Source: Anolis sagrei
Lineage: Eukaryota > Chordata > Lepidosauria > Squamata > Anolidae
Length of the DNA: 64,000 bases
Reading direction: 5' to 3'
Assembly: GCF_037176765.1 (NCBI RefSeq)
Contig: NC_090021.1
Location: forward strand, 194,785,378 to 194,849,377
Positions 1 through 12,394 of the stretch are shown piece after piece. How positions within the stretch are numbered: the first letter of the stretch is position 1; every line of letters starts with the position of its first letter. The notes beneath the pieces were generated by a model. The model had not been told where the DNA came from. It saw only the letters and a program-made list of their open reading frames with translations, and ran no database searches. The translations under genes were made by a program, and so were the position numbers.

Positions 1-341
1 AAGTTTGAGTCAAATAGATCTGATGATTTTGCAACATTACCATTGACTATTATGTTTTTTAAGAATACAAGATCATTCCTATAATAAAAACCTGAGAAGG
101 TATGCTTGTCCAATACGAAGAGTGGGCACATCTTTCCAGATTAGGGGCAGGCAAAGTGTGCTCTACATGGACTTGCACAATACTGATCACAAGAATACCT
201 CACTTAACAAAGCCTCCCACAAAGAAGTTCTTTTTCACAAATTCTTTTTACAAAAATCTAAACTCAATTATGTATGAATGACAAACAAATAATTGATAAA
301 ATACACAACTGTCATTAACATTTGTGATCGAGGATGAACAA

Positions 342-431
342 TCATAGAGTTGGACGAGACCACAAGGAGCATCCAGTTCAACCTCCTGCTATACAGAAAT
401 ACACATTCATAGCACTCCTGACAAACAGCAG
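342..431 (-). repeat. CR1 LINE 3' fragment
   Basis: The stretch resembles the 3' part of the larger CR1 copy at 11.6-12.3 kb: an 'atcatagagttgga' start, then a 'catccagttcaacctcctgc' block and a run matching the 'attcatagcactcctgac' region. The orientation is inferred from that copy, whose ORF2 reads on the minus strand. It is short and diverged. Confidence 0.6.
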
Positions 432-659
432 ACTTATGAAAAAACTAAAAATATTGAGTTTAAATACATAGTCTTATTCACAACACTTTAGAGTTCACTA
501 TTCAATTAAAAGCTGAACCTTCTTTTTCTTTCAGGTTTGATGGGCAACCAATTAGAGAGGAGCAATGAAAGAATGCTTCAAATATTGATGTTTTAATCAT
601 TGATGTTTTAACGATTTATTTTTTAAATTATAATTGTTTATTTTATGGACAAATATGTG

Positions 660-750
660 TATGGCATCAAATTGCTGCATGTTGTAAGGCCGCCTTGAGT
701 CGTCTTCAAGAGAAGGGTGGGGTACAAATGTGATAAATAAATAATTTTTA
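660..750 (+). repeat. LINE 3' tail (L2/CR1-like)
   Basis: The signature 'ggccgccttgagtcgtcttc' followed by 'gaagggtggggtacaaatg' and a taaataaa tail is the typical 3' end of squamate L2-like LINEs, where the stem 'ccgcc...gagtc...ggcgg' precedes a short tandem tail. Only the tail is present. The exact family is not fixed. Confidence 0.6.
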
Positions 751-1717
751 ACAGCTGCAAAAGTATTACATGGACAGAAATGGAAAAATGATCATTGACT
801 TATAATGAGGAGTGACAACTGAAAGTGATTGTTTATCAATTTCCATTAAATCAATAGATTTTGGTTAAAGAAAAAGCATTAACTATGATTTTGAAATATT
901 AGAATCCCTGATTAATGTTTTGAAATAAAAAGATGATGGCTCGATGAGTTCCGGTTTTTCTTAATTTATATGATTAAATGTACAGATGAAGTGTGACTTC
1001 TAACATAGATATTAGAAACTGAATCCTAAGAGTAAAATTATGTCAAGATAGTTAGAAGCCATCTATTTTTTCCCTTTTTGTTAGTTACAGTATTTATTAT
1101 GTATTCAAGTGACCTAGAAATTTGTTGTCCGTGTATTTTCTCCTTTGGTTATTGTTGTAATTTATTGTTTTAATGATGGATGTAACTCATTTTTAATCTA
1201 TGTGCAATTTTATTCAGTAAAAATGATTTGAAATATGAACTGCAAACAGATTATTGATAACGTGGAGGATCTCCAACATATTCATGGGGATAGGAAGAAT
1301 ATTTTATCATGTTTTTCACCAGTCCACTTTAGGAGTAGGGGAAACGTCTTTGTTCTATATAAAATGAACCAAAAGTCACAAAAAGGGACAAAATTATTCT
1401 GTGCTTCATTCCCCACCCCCAAAATCAATTAGCAGAATAGCAGTCTCAGGGAGCAGATGCTACCCCTTAACCTTTGATAGCACTTTTATCATTTTCTCCT
1501 GATATTCAATGTAGGTTTGTAGTTGGTTTCATAAACTTATCAAAATATTAAATTATATTCAAACATCATCTGCGTTTGAGTTGCAATTCATCAATTGGTT
1601 GGAATGGTTCTTTCCCAGAAAACCAGAGATCTTCTACACTTAGTTCACAAAACTAGCAAACAAAATGTATTTGTTGGGATAGTGATCTTTCTTCAGAAAT
1701 ATTGACATTATTCATAC

Positions 1718-1857
1718 CTGGTTCATTGTAACCATCCCTTAAGTACTGGATAAGATAGAAGATGAACTGTGGAAGAACTAGTTCTGACATTATCAGCAGA
1801 TCTTTTGGAACAGATGGAACTTCTGAGCTTGATTTTATCCTGTGCCTTTTGCAAAAT
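1718..1857 (-). CDS. UBR3: UBR3 exon 2 (E3 ubiquitin-protein ligase UBR3)
   Basis: On the minus strand this 140-nt exon starts after an AG acceptor (1858-1859) and ends before a GTATGA donor (1712-1717). It completes the split Gly codon of exon 1 and reads FCKRHRIKSSSEVP, continues through a VPKDLL motif and ends YLRDGYNEP. This follows human UBR3 directly after the UBR box (FCKRHQIKSSSNIP...YLREGYNEP). The substitutions are conservative and there is no stop. UBR3 is a large RING-type N-recognin-like ubiquitin ligase; this exon codes the stretch just C-terminal to the zinc-binding UBR box. The remainder of the protein, including the RING domain, lies outside the window to the left. Confidence 0.93.
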
Positions 1858-2963
1858 CTGGAAACAAAATTAGATAGTTTAAAAAAAGACTGACAGACAC
1901 CTAACAGAACAGAAAGGTTTCATTTTTTTCTACACTCCATCATCCAGATGAATTATACAAGACAGATGGTCACAGTGATTCTTAGCAAACGGGATAAGGG
2001 GTTTGAGATTCTGGGTCAGGAGACACACTGCATGTGAATTAATGAGATGTCTCCTGTCCAACCACTGCCTAAACCTCATCTATTCTTTGTTGCAGCCCCC
2101 ACAACAGGGTTATTGCTTGGACAGTGCAGACAGAGGAGGGAGTAGAAGAGGGGTGAAGCTATGCTACTAGGTGAGCACAAAGAAACAAGTGCATTCAAGA
2201 CTTCCCACTGGTCCTTCTGAGTTCCCTCCAGATGATGCCAATGCCATGAATCCAACTGTAGTGAAATAGGAGACATCTCTCTAGCATTCACATATGTTCC
2301 ACTAGCCAGGAAACGGTGGTTTTTGGTAGAGGAAGTGGAAGAGAAAAGAAGTGGTATGGATGGGCAAAAGATTTTGGTCACCAAGAAGCCAGTACAGAAT
2401 CCTAATCTCTACAATGACCAAAGAAGTTAATTACGATGCAAACGGCACTATCACCACCACTGTAACTCACTATCAGAATGACAGAAAAAATCTCACTCCC
2501 AATGAATTTCTCCCCATTTGCTTTCATTTAAGGACCTAAAACTTACAGAAAACTATTTTTAGGACAACCTTTTGTATGATTAGTACTATTTTTATCCATT
2601 GCATGGCTAAGACTATGGCAGAAATGTCACAAAGATCTCAGCTGTCAAATTAGTTCATTGCCCACACAATGCAGGCAAGCAGTTCTTCTTCAGAAGAATC
2701 AAATTCTGAGAACTGTTTCCCCTTCTTTTTTAATGCGTAAACCTGTACAAGATTGAAACTTAACAACTTTACAAATTAGTTTAATTTTTTTTTCATAATT
2801 TGAATCATCATTCAAGTGTGGAACATGTTCATTAACAACAGCTTTATGCAAGCTGAATATCAAGAGACTTTGTTTTGAAATAATGAAGAAAATATTTCAA
2901 GGATTTGAATGAAAATTAGCCTTCATGTCACATCTTTCAAGAAACCTGAACATTATTCTGATT

Positions 2964-3032
2964 CATGAGTCGCCCTAATGGGGCTGAGAATGGCGGTTAA
3001 CAAGTGCACCAAATAAAATAAATAAATAAATT
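2964..3032 (+). repeat. LINE 3' tail (L2/CR1-like)
   Basis: The segment contains 'gagtcgccctaatggggctg' and 'gaatggcggttaacaag', then an aataaataaataaat tail. This is the same 3'-terminal stem and tandem tail seen in the other LINE ends of the window. It has no coding part. Confidence 0.55.
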
Positions 3033-3654
3033 CACTGCCCTGCACTTTATATATTCAAATGTAAAGGTGTCTTGGTGATTGTAGGTTTGCCTTCATGCCA
3101 TACAGTAAATATAAGAGATGCAATCATATTCCCCACACACAGAAGTGAACTCGCAAAAGTGTTCCTACTGTAGAGGAGGAGGCAATTTTCACCAATTCCT
3201 CCTTTCCCTTACACCCTGCAGCTTGAACATCCAGATCTGCAGGGAGCACGGGAACAGGAAGGAACACATTTAAAAAGAGCCTACAGTGGATCTTGGTTCC
3301 TTTTGAAAACAGCAAGAACTCTTCTCCCTGTAGAAGGATAGATCTGGCTCCAGCCCAATAACTGTTCATATACATAATAACATTTAATCTAACTTTATGA
3401 TATGACAAACAAACTAAAAGATATACAAATCCACCTGCAACGCGCAGCCATACTAAATAGCAAAAGCACTATACCTATGACAAGTGGCTATAAAAGTATA
3501 CTAAAGTTTGGGAAATCTTAATTGCACAGAATGGAAAAGCAAATATATGCAAATTAGTTTTATCTTCATAATTCATACAGAATACTAGGTTCTGTGTAGT
3601 GTAGCCCATGTTTTCCCATACAACAATTATATCAAAGTAGCAGCCCTGTGTTAT

Positions 3655-3705
3655 TTTTATTTACTTGGAAGTAAGTCCATTGAAATCAAGTAAGCGTACA
3701 CAAGT
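3655..3705. repeat. short ancient interspersed repeat
   Basis: The core 'acttggaagtaagtccattg' recurs at 57.22 kb as 'gcatggaagtaagtcccatt'. This motif is a familiar amniote repeat fragment, but I cannot name its family with certainty. Confidence 0.4.
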
Positions 3706-3917
3706 TTTCAGTTGTTTTTATATATAAATGATAGACTGAATAGGAAGTTGATTTTTTCCCCCTCTCTAGATGAAAATAGATAAAGAGCTCTGCCACAAGG
3801 CTGGAACTGCTGCAAAACACTGTCAAACTTCCATTTACAGTCATGAATGCTAGAAACCAATTGTTTTTAAGTAAAGATATTGTCTTGATGCTGAATTATA
3901 CGTGCAAATCAAACTGA

Positions 3918-4131
3918 ATACAGTATAACAACTCCATCTGTATCTTGGATAAGACCACCTGTAGATATCTAAAACCAAGAAAAATAGCAAACCCTATATT
4001 TTGACTATACAAAGCATACCACAGAATCACACAGTAGGTTCTAGAGAGGTCCACAAACACTTTGAGGGTGGAGGGATAGTTTTTGGAATGTGGATAAGTG
4101 CAACCATATAGATAAGGGGGGTCATACTGTA
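3918..4131. mobile_element. short inverted-repeat DNA element (MITE)
   Basis: The ends are roughly inverted: 'aatacagtataacaactcc' on the left against 'ggggggtcatactgtatt' on the right. The interior is AT-rich and non-coding. It resembles a diverged non-autonomous DNA transposon of about 210 bp. I did not establish a target duplication. Confidence 0.4.
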
Positions 4132-4983
4132 TTTGCATGGATTCATAGCATAAATAAAACTAAACGGTAAGTTATTAAATACAAATCCATCTGCAAGATT
4201 TTCTCATGGAAACATTCGACAAGAGCTTTTCTATGTATTGCATGCCAGTTATGGAATTCTTCTCACCAAACCAAAACAGTTACATTAGCCACATCCCCAC
4301 TGATTTTATGTGGACATTAAAATAATCTTTATATTGCCTTTTGCAGTAATGAAACATTACACAGAAGTTTCATCATCCCCACTATCTTTGGTGTTTTATA
4401 CTTCTAAACCATTATCTAGACTTGTTCTGAATCTAGTCCGCTGTTGTCATCATCCCCCCTTACTTTTCAGGTGAGCTTTGAAAAGGTATTAGACACAGTG
4501 GTTCCCAACTGTTTGGTGGAAAGGTATTAAGAGAATAGCTTTCCATCAAATAATGCAAAGCTATCCCATAGGTTTTATAAAAGAAGTTAACACAAAAGCC
4601 ACGCCACCCCCAATATTTGTCATAGCTGATTGATGCACTTGCCACATAGCCATCTGTACTGACTTCCTACAGTGCGAGTACAAACTATGGCTGGTTCTTT
4701 CAGTACTGTACCTGTGAAAATACTTTTATCAGATCCTGACATGGGGACATTTCTAGTTGTAAAAACTAAAATAGATGTAGAGCTACAATTTCAAGACAAA
4801 TGAAAGAAAAAGTTTGGGTGAATGACTGTTTTATTTATTTAATATGCTGCCAAAAATAAATAGGCATCAGAAGTCATTTCCGATTTCATTTCTGCCTGAC
4901 CTCCAGTCACTTTTTTCATTTTGGGGTGGGTTGGAGTGTTTTTGCTATGCGGCATTTCTGGAGACTTCCGGGATTTTGTGTGT

Positions 4984-5030
4984 GTGTGTCAGGAGAGACT
5001 TGAAAAACTGCAAGTCATTTCTCGTATGAA
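4984..5030 (-). repeat. tRNA-derived SINE, 3' tail fragment
   Basis: Read on the minus strand, this matches the 3' end of the SINE at 14710-14982 (the part around 'cagtttctcaagtcgctcct'). Only the last 45 bp or so remain, next to a short TG run. Confidence 0.5.
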
Positions 5031-5280
5031 ATAATTTGCCTTGATTTACTAATTTGGATTATCTTCATCCTCCAAAGCCCATGAATACTTCATGAAGCCC
5101 ATGGAACATACAAATATAAGAAACAAAGCCGAAGCTATTCTTGACAGTCAATTGAGAGAGAAATTGCTCTCTACATTTCAAGCAATTTATTTTCGGGACC
5201 AGAATCTATATAAATCTGGTACCGGAGATAACTGTAGAAACATGAAATGGTCTGGTACAGAATTTGTTGTTGTTAACTGC

Positions 5281-5530
5281 AGTCAAATCAGTTAGGGCAA
5301 CCCACGGTACAGGGTGACAAAGATAAGGACAAACAGACTGAGACATAGCTTTTCTCCTAGAGCTCTAACTATATTGAACTCCATGGTTTCAGACTGATGT
5401 GGCACTGAGGGCTATGTGGTGGTGGTTGGAGTGTGGATGGATGGGTGTGTTGTTTTTGTGATGTGTGCTAGGGAAAGCATTTAATTTAGTTGTACAATGT
5501 CAATAAAGTTATTATGTTCTATTCTATGAG
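5281..5530 (+). repeat. probable LINE 3' UTR and tail
   Basis: A G-rich non-coding stretch ends in 'caatgtcaataaagttatta' with a short repeated TTCTATTCTATG tail. This layout is typical of a LINE 3' UTR. I saw no RT coding in it and leave the clade open. Confidence 0.4.
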
Positions 5531-7955
5531 CAGGTCTGCTTGGGCTTTGCAGATTAAAGGTAGAAACATTATCTTCGATTGTGTCCCCAGTTGTAAAATT
5601 TAAGAAGCTATTATATAAACTTTCTCATAAGTGACTTTCGCATAAATAACTATATTGATAGCAACATAATCTAGCCATATTAAACATGCTATTAAACTTT
5701 TTATTAAAATTGTATAAATGATACATAAAGTCTTGCTATTTATAGTTACTAATTGCACAAATTCTCAAATATGAATATTCAGAGTACCTATAAACAGGTA
5801 CTTCCTTTCCTCTTGATAAAAATAAATTGTTCTAGCTTGCCCAGTAAGCCTCAGAAATCACTTCGATCTATGAATCATGACATTTTTGTTTATTTGTGTG
5901 TGGTACTTTATGCTTTCTTTGAAGAGGGAGGAACCTGAGTCAAGGTAGAAAGAACCAACGTGGGAAAGAAAAAGAGAACACAGAATGGTGCGCTGGAAAT
6001 GTCCTTATATTATCACTTAACTTCGCAAGCTTTCATGGACACAGGTTGTAAAAGAAACAAAGAAATCTCCTCTAAATATAAAAGAGAAGCATCTAAACAT
6101 ACACAAGTGGGCCAAACAAATTAAAAGCTTTGATGTAAAAATGAAACCATATCTATAATATTATTTTTGTAAATCAATATGTTTACTGGAAGATTTGTGC
6201 TACTGTTTAGGAAAACCGTTATAAAGTATGAACTAAAATCATTCCAATTACTGTCAGTTAAATCTATTCAGTAAATCCTTCTGTACTGTTTCAGAATTAT
6301 GTATTCAATTATCTATATAAAGAGGATACATTAGAAAACCGTAGCAGGACTAAAATATATTGTGACTAACGAAATGAAAACCACAGATAATTATGTGCAT
6401 TTAAAAAAAAAGGAAGATAAAATCAACATATACATTCACACAACCAGTTTCAGATTAACTGAACCAAGGTGTATGCCTAGTTTTATTTTGTGTTTATTAC
6501 AACAACCACATTTTTAAAAAGAAAGAAACAGAAATGTTGCCTAAATGTATATAAGAAACATCTCTCAATTTTTAGGTATGAACTCGAAAAAAAATCAATT
6601 TCTGTTTTGGACTAAAGCTACTTTCCAACACTATATCAAATAAATGTCAAGTAATCATTGAAATAATGATTAACTCTACAATGAAATGTAATTAGAGAAG
6701 AAAACATTGAATAGTTTAGCTTGACAAGATAGCATGTACATGTACCAACACTTAAGGAGCAGGGATGAATTCAAAATAAGTAACTGGAACTGTGGGGACA
6801 ACAGGAAAAAGTTCAAGAGACAGGATACTATCGATGTTTTTAAACTCCAGAATGCACAATATATATTGCAGTCTCCAGGCAACATTACCAGGTAGGATAG
6901 TGCTTGAACTTGATTACTACACAAGCTAGGAATGTCTCCTATTGCAAAAAGTCAGGAAACCTGATCCTCCCCTTAGCTGCTGAAGTTTGTTTAGCTATGA
7001 GAAACGGAGAGGGCAGCTGTTTGCTAATTATCTAAAGAACCAATACAGCCTGGACTGACTTGCTGAACAATCACACAGGCATTGGTATAATAGTGAGGAC
7101 AGCAACATCAGAACAGGGAGAAAGTAAAACACCTTAGAATAATAAAAACATGTCCTCAATCCAGAAATAATGTGCAAAAATAAAGTGTAAGCAGTCCACA
7201 GAATCTCTGCTGTAAAAGAAGCACTATTGCTTTAAACACTAAAATACCTCACCTTCTTCACATTACTTGCATTATCAAAAATGAATAGCAGTGTTATCTC
7301 TTCAACTTGACAGCTCACTGTTTGCACTCTGTATCAGAAAGAGTGCTTGTGTAGATGAAAAGACTAACAGTTTGCAAAAACATTAAAACCACCACAGAAT
7401 CCCTTCAAAAACAAGTTTAAATTATAGGAGCTATCACACTTTTTGCACTATCAGAACAATGAGCCCACTGAATCTGTTAACTAATATGTAACTATGGAAA
7501 CTAAAGATTCATTCTCGCAAATATCAACAAAGAATGTAGCATAGCCTGTTTCTGTAAATGAGAAATTGAATTCTCCTCTATAGGTAGCTAGATTGGGAGC
7601 TGAAAGGAGAGTCTGGTAACATTTAAAATTATTGTTATTATTATTCTCCATGACAAGCAAAATTCTAGCACTCAAGAGATTTATATTAACATGGAGCATT
7701 CCATCATTTAGAAAGGTACCTGTATTGTAATGTTTTTAAAAAAACACACACAAAGTATGATGTTAGTGAGAATTATGCCTCACTGGGTTCTTTCAGACTT
7801 ATTCAGAGGAAAGTATATGGAAGTCAGGAAACTTCCTTCTTGACCTTTGTCACATTTACAATGTAATACTGGACTCACCAAAGTTTGCTGCTAGCTGTAT
7901 ACCATAAAAATAAATATCACTTCTAAAAATTTAATGATGGGTCACCATCACATTA

Positions 7956-8262
7956 CATGTTGAGCATCCCTTACCTGGAATTCTGAAATCCAAAATACTT
8001 TAAAATCCAAAAGGGTCACTTTTGCTTTGTGATGGTTCACCATATGTAAACTTTGTAGCATGTGCAAAATAACTTAAAATATGTATAAAATTAGCAGGCT
8101 ATGTGTATGAGGTGCTTATGAGGCATAAGTTACTTATGTTTTTAGTCTTGGATCCCATCTCCAAGATGTGGACTCATATGCCAATATAAGTATTCCAAAA
8201 TCTGAAATCCAAACATTTCTGGTCCCAAGTATTTCAGATGAGTGATACTCAATCTGTTTCAT
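7956..8262. mobile_element. Tigger-like MITE
   Basis: The left end 'gttgagcatcccttacctgg' and the right end 'tgagtgatactcaatctgt' are imperfect inverted repeats of the type 'acaggttgagtatccctta'. The interior has the characteristic runs 'ctgaaatccaaaatac' and 'ccaaaatctgaaatcc'. This is the pattern of non-autonomous pogo/Tigger elements. Related pieces occur at 10.78, 17.45-18.30 and 37.03 kb. Confidence 0.6.
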
Positions 8263-8839
8263 GGAATTAAAACAATGTTGCAAAATTACTAACTTCCCCT
8301 ATTGTCCATAAGAAGAGGAAAGACTACATACAAGCAAGGAAAAAATATTATTCCAAATTCATATTATGTCCATAATGCAACAAGCCTTCACTACTGACTT
8401 TTATTTTCATGATAATGCAGAAAAATGACCAAGAAACACAACTATGACAAGTAGATAATGCTCTCTTTTTCCATTAACTGTATAAGGCAGAGCTCCATTT
8501 TAATTGTAGGTTTGTCTACTGGGGTGAGACAGCATTCATGCATGGAAATAAAAATGACTTGGCTCCAGAGCTGTTTTGCTTTGTTTCTCTAGCATTCATA
8601 CCAACAATAGGCACTAGGCAGTGCCAATCAGACTGAGCAAACAGTATTAAAACTGTTTACATACTGCCATAACTCCAGAGTTCACTCATCAATCGTTACT
8701 AAAATGAGGGAGGAGATAAGATGACCCCATCTATCACATGCTTTCACTATGACAGCAAATGACTGCTGCTATGACTTGGCAGCACTTGAGCATCATGTTC
8801 CGTAAAAAAAAACAGTACCGTGGAGCTGAAATTACGCCC

Positions 8840-9014
8840 TCACAGCTTTACCTCTGCCCATTATATCGGCAATGCACCTACAAAAACTTTTGAGTAGACT
8901 GCACCTACCAAAAGGAAACAGTGTACTCTTCCCTCTGAGTCCCTCTGATCTCCACTTTCCTCATCTTATTCTCACATTAAGCCCTTTAAGTGCTTGCCTT
9001 ATACCTTTACCCAA
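8840..9014. repeat. repeat block shared with 11130-11311
   Basis: This block and the one at 11130-11311 share a series of matches: 'cctcacagctt', 'cctacaaaaac', 'aaaaggaaacag', 'cttattctcac' and 'aagtgctt'. In both copies a MITE with a 'ggtgca' end follows at once. The block is therefore an interior part of a longer, unnamed element or of a local duplication. Confidence 0.6.
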
Positions 9015-9349
9015 GGTGCAGCTAAACTGTAGAATTAATAAAGTTAGGGAGCACTTTAACTGCCATGGCTCAATGTTATGGAATTATTGGAGCACTATTT
9101 TACAGAAAAGGCTAAATACTTGTAAAACTACAACTCCCATAATTTCATAGCATTGAGCCATGGCAGTTGAAATTATATCAAACTATACTTATTCTAGAGC
9201 AGTGGTTCTCAACCTGTGGGTCCCCAGATGTTTTGGCCTTCAACTCCTAGAAATCCTAACAGCTCGTAAACTGGCTGGGATTTCTGGGAATTGTAGGCCA
9301 AAACACCTGGGGATCCACAAGTTGAGAACCACTGTTCAAGATGTACCCT
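9013..9349. mobile_element. MITE interrupted by a second MITE
   Basis: The outer element has a start like 'aggtgcagctaaactgtaga' and an interior palindrome around 'ctgccatggctcaatg' and 'cattgagccatggcag'. Its right part is split by the hAT-like element at 9200-9334 and resumes with 'gatgtaccct'. Copies of the outer family lie at 11.31, 17.25, 43.05 and 54.81 kb. Confidence 0.7.
9200..9334. mobile_element. hAT-like MITE with CAGTGGTTCTCAACC ends
   Basis: The element runs from 'cagtggttctcaacctg' to 'gttgagaaccactg', which are inverted terminal repeats, and is largely palindromic inside. Flanks of 8 bp match at six positions ('ttctagag' and 'ttcaagat'), consistent with an old hAT 8-bp target duplication. 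It sits inside the MITE at 9013-9349. Confidence 0.8.
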
Positions 9350-9373
9350 AAGTCTGCTATAGTCCCGTCCCCG

Positions 9374-9386
9374 CCCCCCCCCCCCC
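9374..9386. repeat. poly-C run
   Basis: Thirteen consecutive C residues follow a 'cccgtccccg' lead. It is a simple-sequence tract, and its length in the assembly may be unreliable. Confidence 0.8.
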
Positions 9387-10782
9387 AATTATTCATGGCT
9401 GTCTAATCTAAGGATAAATCAAAATTTCCTTTCTCCTCCTATACTCCACATGTTTTATTATTTGAAGCAGCTTTAAAATATTGTTTCTCCACTACAGGGA
9501 TGTACAATTAGAAACCAATGTATATGTCGCATGCTACAATATAATATGTTCCTTTTCAATGGGTTGGAAGAAAGGAATGTTTTTAAAGACATTCGTTTAT
9601 ATTGCCTGTTTAGATTTTTTTTCCCAGAGGGATTTTACATGGGAGGAGCCCTTAAACTCACCCCCATTTCTTTCCCACTTTTCCCTTTCCATACACAGAC
9701 TGGAAAGGGGAAACACTGAATAAATCTCAGGCACAGAAACAAGCCTTAAAGATACTTCACAGTTCTTTCCACACAGAGATTGTATCTAAGAACTGTGTTC
9801 TTATGAAACAAGTACAATGCCATAGGAACAGACTCTAAGTTATGACTTAATATTGCCTCAGTAGTGACAAAGGTGCAAGTGTGGACATTTACGTAATGAT
9901 GTTAGAGGTTATGTGAAAGAGATCATCAACATGTTTACTCCTTATGCCAGTGTCCAAAGGGTGGGATAACCCTTAGTGTGGGAAGTAAATAAGATGTCAC
10001 GTTCTTCTGTGCAAGTTGCTCTGTTGTTAGAACTTCAGAAGAAAAGGCCACACTGTTGAGGCTCTGACTACCATAAGGCTAATGCAAGAGCAGTGCTCAA
10101 AGTGAGTCCTTCCTCACAATCAGTAGTTTGTGACTTACTTTCTCCCTGGACATAGGGAACAGCTGAAAAGTACATCTAAGCTGTGCCTCAGTTTTAAAGT
10201 AACATCTAACCATTCTTACAGTGCCCCATGGATTAATGCCCTACTTCAAATTATTTCTATTTCTTTGCTGATCCCTCTGAATTCTGCCCTGGGGATATTC
10301 TCCCTCCCCCAAATTTATGAATCTGATTTGTAGGAGTTGTTAAGCAGCCACAGTTTGGGGAAGATCTGTGTCACTAGTAGACGCCACTACACTGCTGGAC
10401 CAATGCTGTTTTATAAGTTTCCTACCTCTCCAAAATGTCAAAACACTAAAAAAAAAAAACCCTAACAACTGACAGTTTCCATGTCAGTGGGGCACTGAGT
10501 CCCCACTGATCTTTAAGAGTAAATATCCAAGCTCCTGAATTCTAGCCACACAATAGATTCAGCACTTGGATAGCTCCTTTCAACTTCCGACTGAAATATG
10601 GCATGAGTTTACTGTCCCCCTCTGATATGTAAGCTGCCAAATGATGTGGATAGAAAGAAACATCTAGCTGTGAAAATAGTAAAAGCAGTAAGGGAGTACG
10701 AGCCAAACCCTGCAATACCAGTTCTATCTACTTGGCCAACTAGGCATGCACACACCCCAGCACTGCAAAATAATAGCCTTAT

Positions 10783-11073
10783 ACAGGTTGAGTATCCCAT
10801 GTCTAAAATGCTTGGGAGCAGAAGTGTTCTTCAGCTGAGATTTTTAAGGGAAGGAGATTTGGAATACTTGTATTTACTTAAAAAGATACCTTAGACATAG
10901 GACCTTAGTCTACCACAAGAGTCATTTATTTTTCCCATAGACTTTATACACATTGCCAAATTTTATACAATATTTTGAATAATTCCGTTCATAAAGCAAA
11001 GTGTGTGTACACTGAGAAATCAGGATACAAAGGTATCCCTATCCCAGCCACCTATGTGGACAATTTTGGGATT
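10783..11073. mobile_element. Tigger-like MITE, left end and diverged body
   Basis: It starts 'acaggttgagtatcccatgt', an excellent match to the Tigger-like inverted end, and continues with 'aaaatgcttgggagcagaag'. The right end is not clear and is set where the next repeat begins. Confidence 0.5.
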
Positions 11074-11487
11074 GGGTGCATCTAGACTGCAGAATTAATC
11101 CAGTTTGGCACTGCGACTGTGCAACGGGAGTGCCACCCTCACAGCTTGACACCTAACCAATGCTCCTACAAAAACCTTTGAACAAACTACACTTCCCAAA
11201 AGGAAACAGCACACTCTGCCTCTTCCCTTTACTATACTGATCTTCCTTTTCTTCACCTTATTCTCACCTGAGACTCAACCCCTTCAAGTGCTTACCCTGT
11301 TCCTTGATCCAGGGTGCATCTACAGTGTACACCGTAGAATTAATTCAGTCTGACACCATTTTAACTGCCATAACTCATGGGAGTTGTAGTTTGGTGAGGC
11401 ACCAGAACTCACTAAAACAAAAAACTTTAAAACTTTATAAAATCGCAACCTCCATGATTTCATAGCAGTCGAATGTAGATGCACCCC
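11074..11487. mobile_element. composite MITE of the 'gggtgcatcta' family
   Basis: A left end 'gggtgcatctagactgcaga' at 11074 is followed by the block shared with 8840-9014. A second start 'agggtgcatctacagtg' comes at 11311 and a right end 'tgtagatgcacccc' at 11487. Either a longer element carries internal copies of its end, or two copies lie side by side. Confidence 0.6.
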
Positions 11488-11613
11488 TTTTAATACTTGT
11501 TTTACTGTTTTAATATTTGGATATTGTATGTTTTAAGTTATACTGTAATACTTTTAACTGTGAGCTGCTTTGAGTCTCCGTATGGAATTGTGGAAGTTGA
11601 AGTCCAAAACACC

Positions 11614-12318
11614 TAGAATCATAGAATCTTGTGGGTCATCCAGTCCAAACCCCTGCTAAGAAGCAAACAAAAATGCATTCAAAGCACCCCCGACAGATGG
11701 CTATCCAGCCTCTGTTTAAAAGCCTCCAAAAGGAGCCTCCACCACACTCCAGAGGAGAGTTCCATTGTTGAACAGCTTTCAGTCAGGAAGTTCAGGTAGA
11801 ATTTCCTTTCCTGTAGTTTGAAGGCATTGTTCCACATCCTAGTCTCCAGGGTAGCAGAAAACAAGCTTGTTCCCTCCTCCCTATGACTTCCCCTCACATG
11901 GGCAATGGCTCTCATCATGTCTTCTCTCAGCCTTCTCTTCTGCAGGCTAAACATGCCCAGCTCTTTAAGCTGCTCCTCATAGGGCTTGTACTCCAGACTC
12001 TTCATCTTTTGAGTTGCCCTTCTCTGGACACATTCAAGCTTAGAGTCAACATCTCCCTTCAAGTGCCAGGAATTGGACACAGTATCCCAGGTGTGGTCTG
12101 ACAAAGGCAGAACAGAGGGGTAGCATGACACATGACAATGCCACATGACATTGTTGACTCATGTTTAACTTGTGGTCCACAAGGACTTAAAGATCTTTTT
12201 CACACAAACACACTATTTTCAAGCCAGGCATCCCCCATTCTGTATCTTTGCATTTCCTATTCCCTGCCTAAGTGGAGTATCTTGCATCTCAAAGCCTGAA
12301 GTTTGCTCATGCCTGGTG
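11614..12318 (-). mobile_element. CR1 LINE, 5'-truncated 3' end of ORF2
   Basis: Read on the minus strand, the translation contains typical CR1 ORF2 C-terminal segments: KHTIFKPGIP, VQRRATQKMKSLEY, YEEQLKELGMFSLQKRRLRE, FLTESCSTMELSSGVWW and FKQRLDSHLSGV. These fit the reverse transcriptase C-terminal region of CR1 LINEs. The 3' end lies at 11614 ('agaatcatagaatc'). The reading frame is broken in places, so the copy is dead. It is a 5'-truncated insertion in UBR3 intron 1. Confidence 0.88.
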
Positions 12319-12394
12319 TAGATGCACCCAAAGAGTAACTAAGGTGTTTTGTGGTTCTTTCATTCTCTTTATTCAGCCTGAGGATCCTTTATAG

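Larger units (their letters stand above)
1..1717 (-). other. UBR3: UBR3 intron 2 (partial, runs off left edge)
   Basis: This lies downstream of UBR3 exon 2 on the minus strand. I searched it for the next conserved UBR3 segment (the part that follows YNEP in the human protein) and saw none, so exon 3 is probably off the left edge. It is AT-rich and holds a CR1 scrap near 342-431 and a LINE tail near 660-750. I recognise nothing else in it. Confidence 0.7.
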
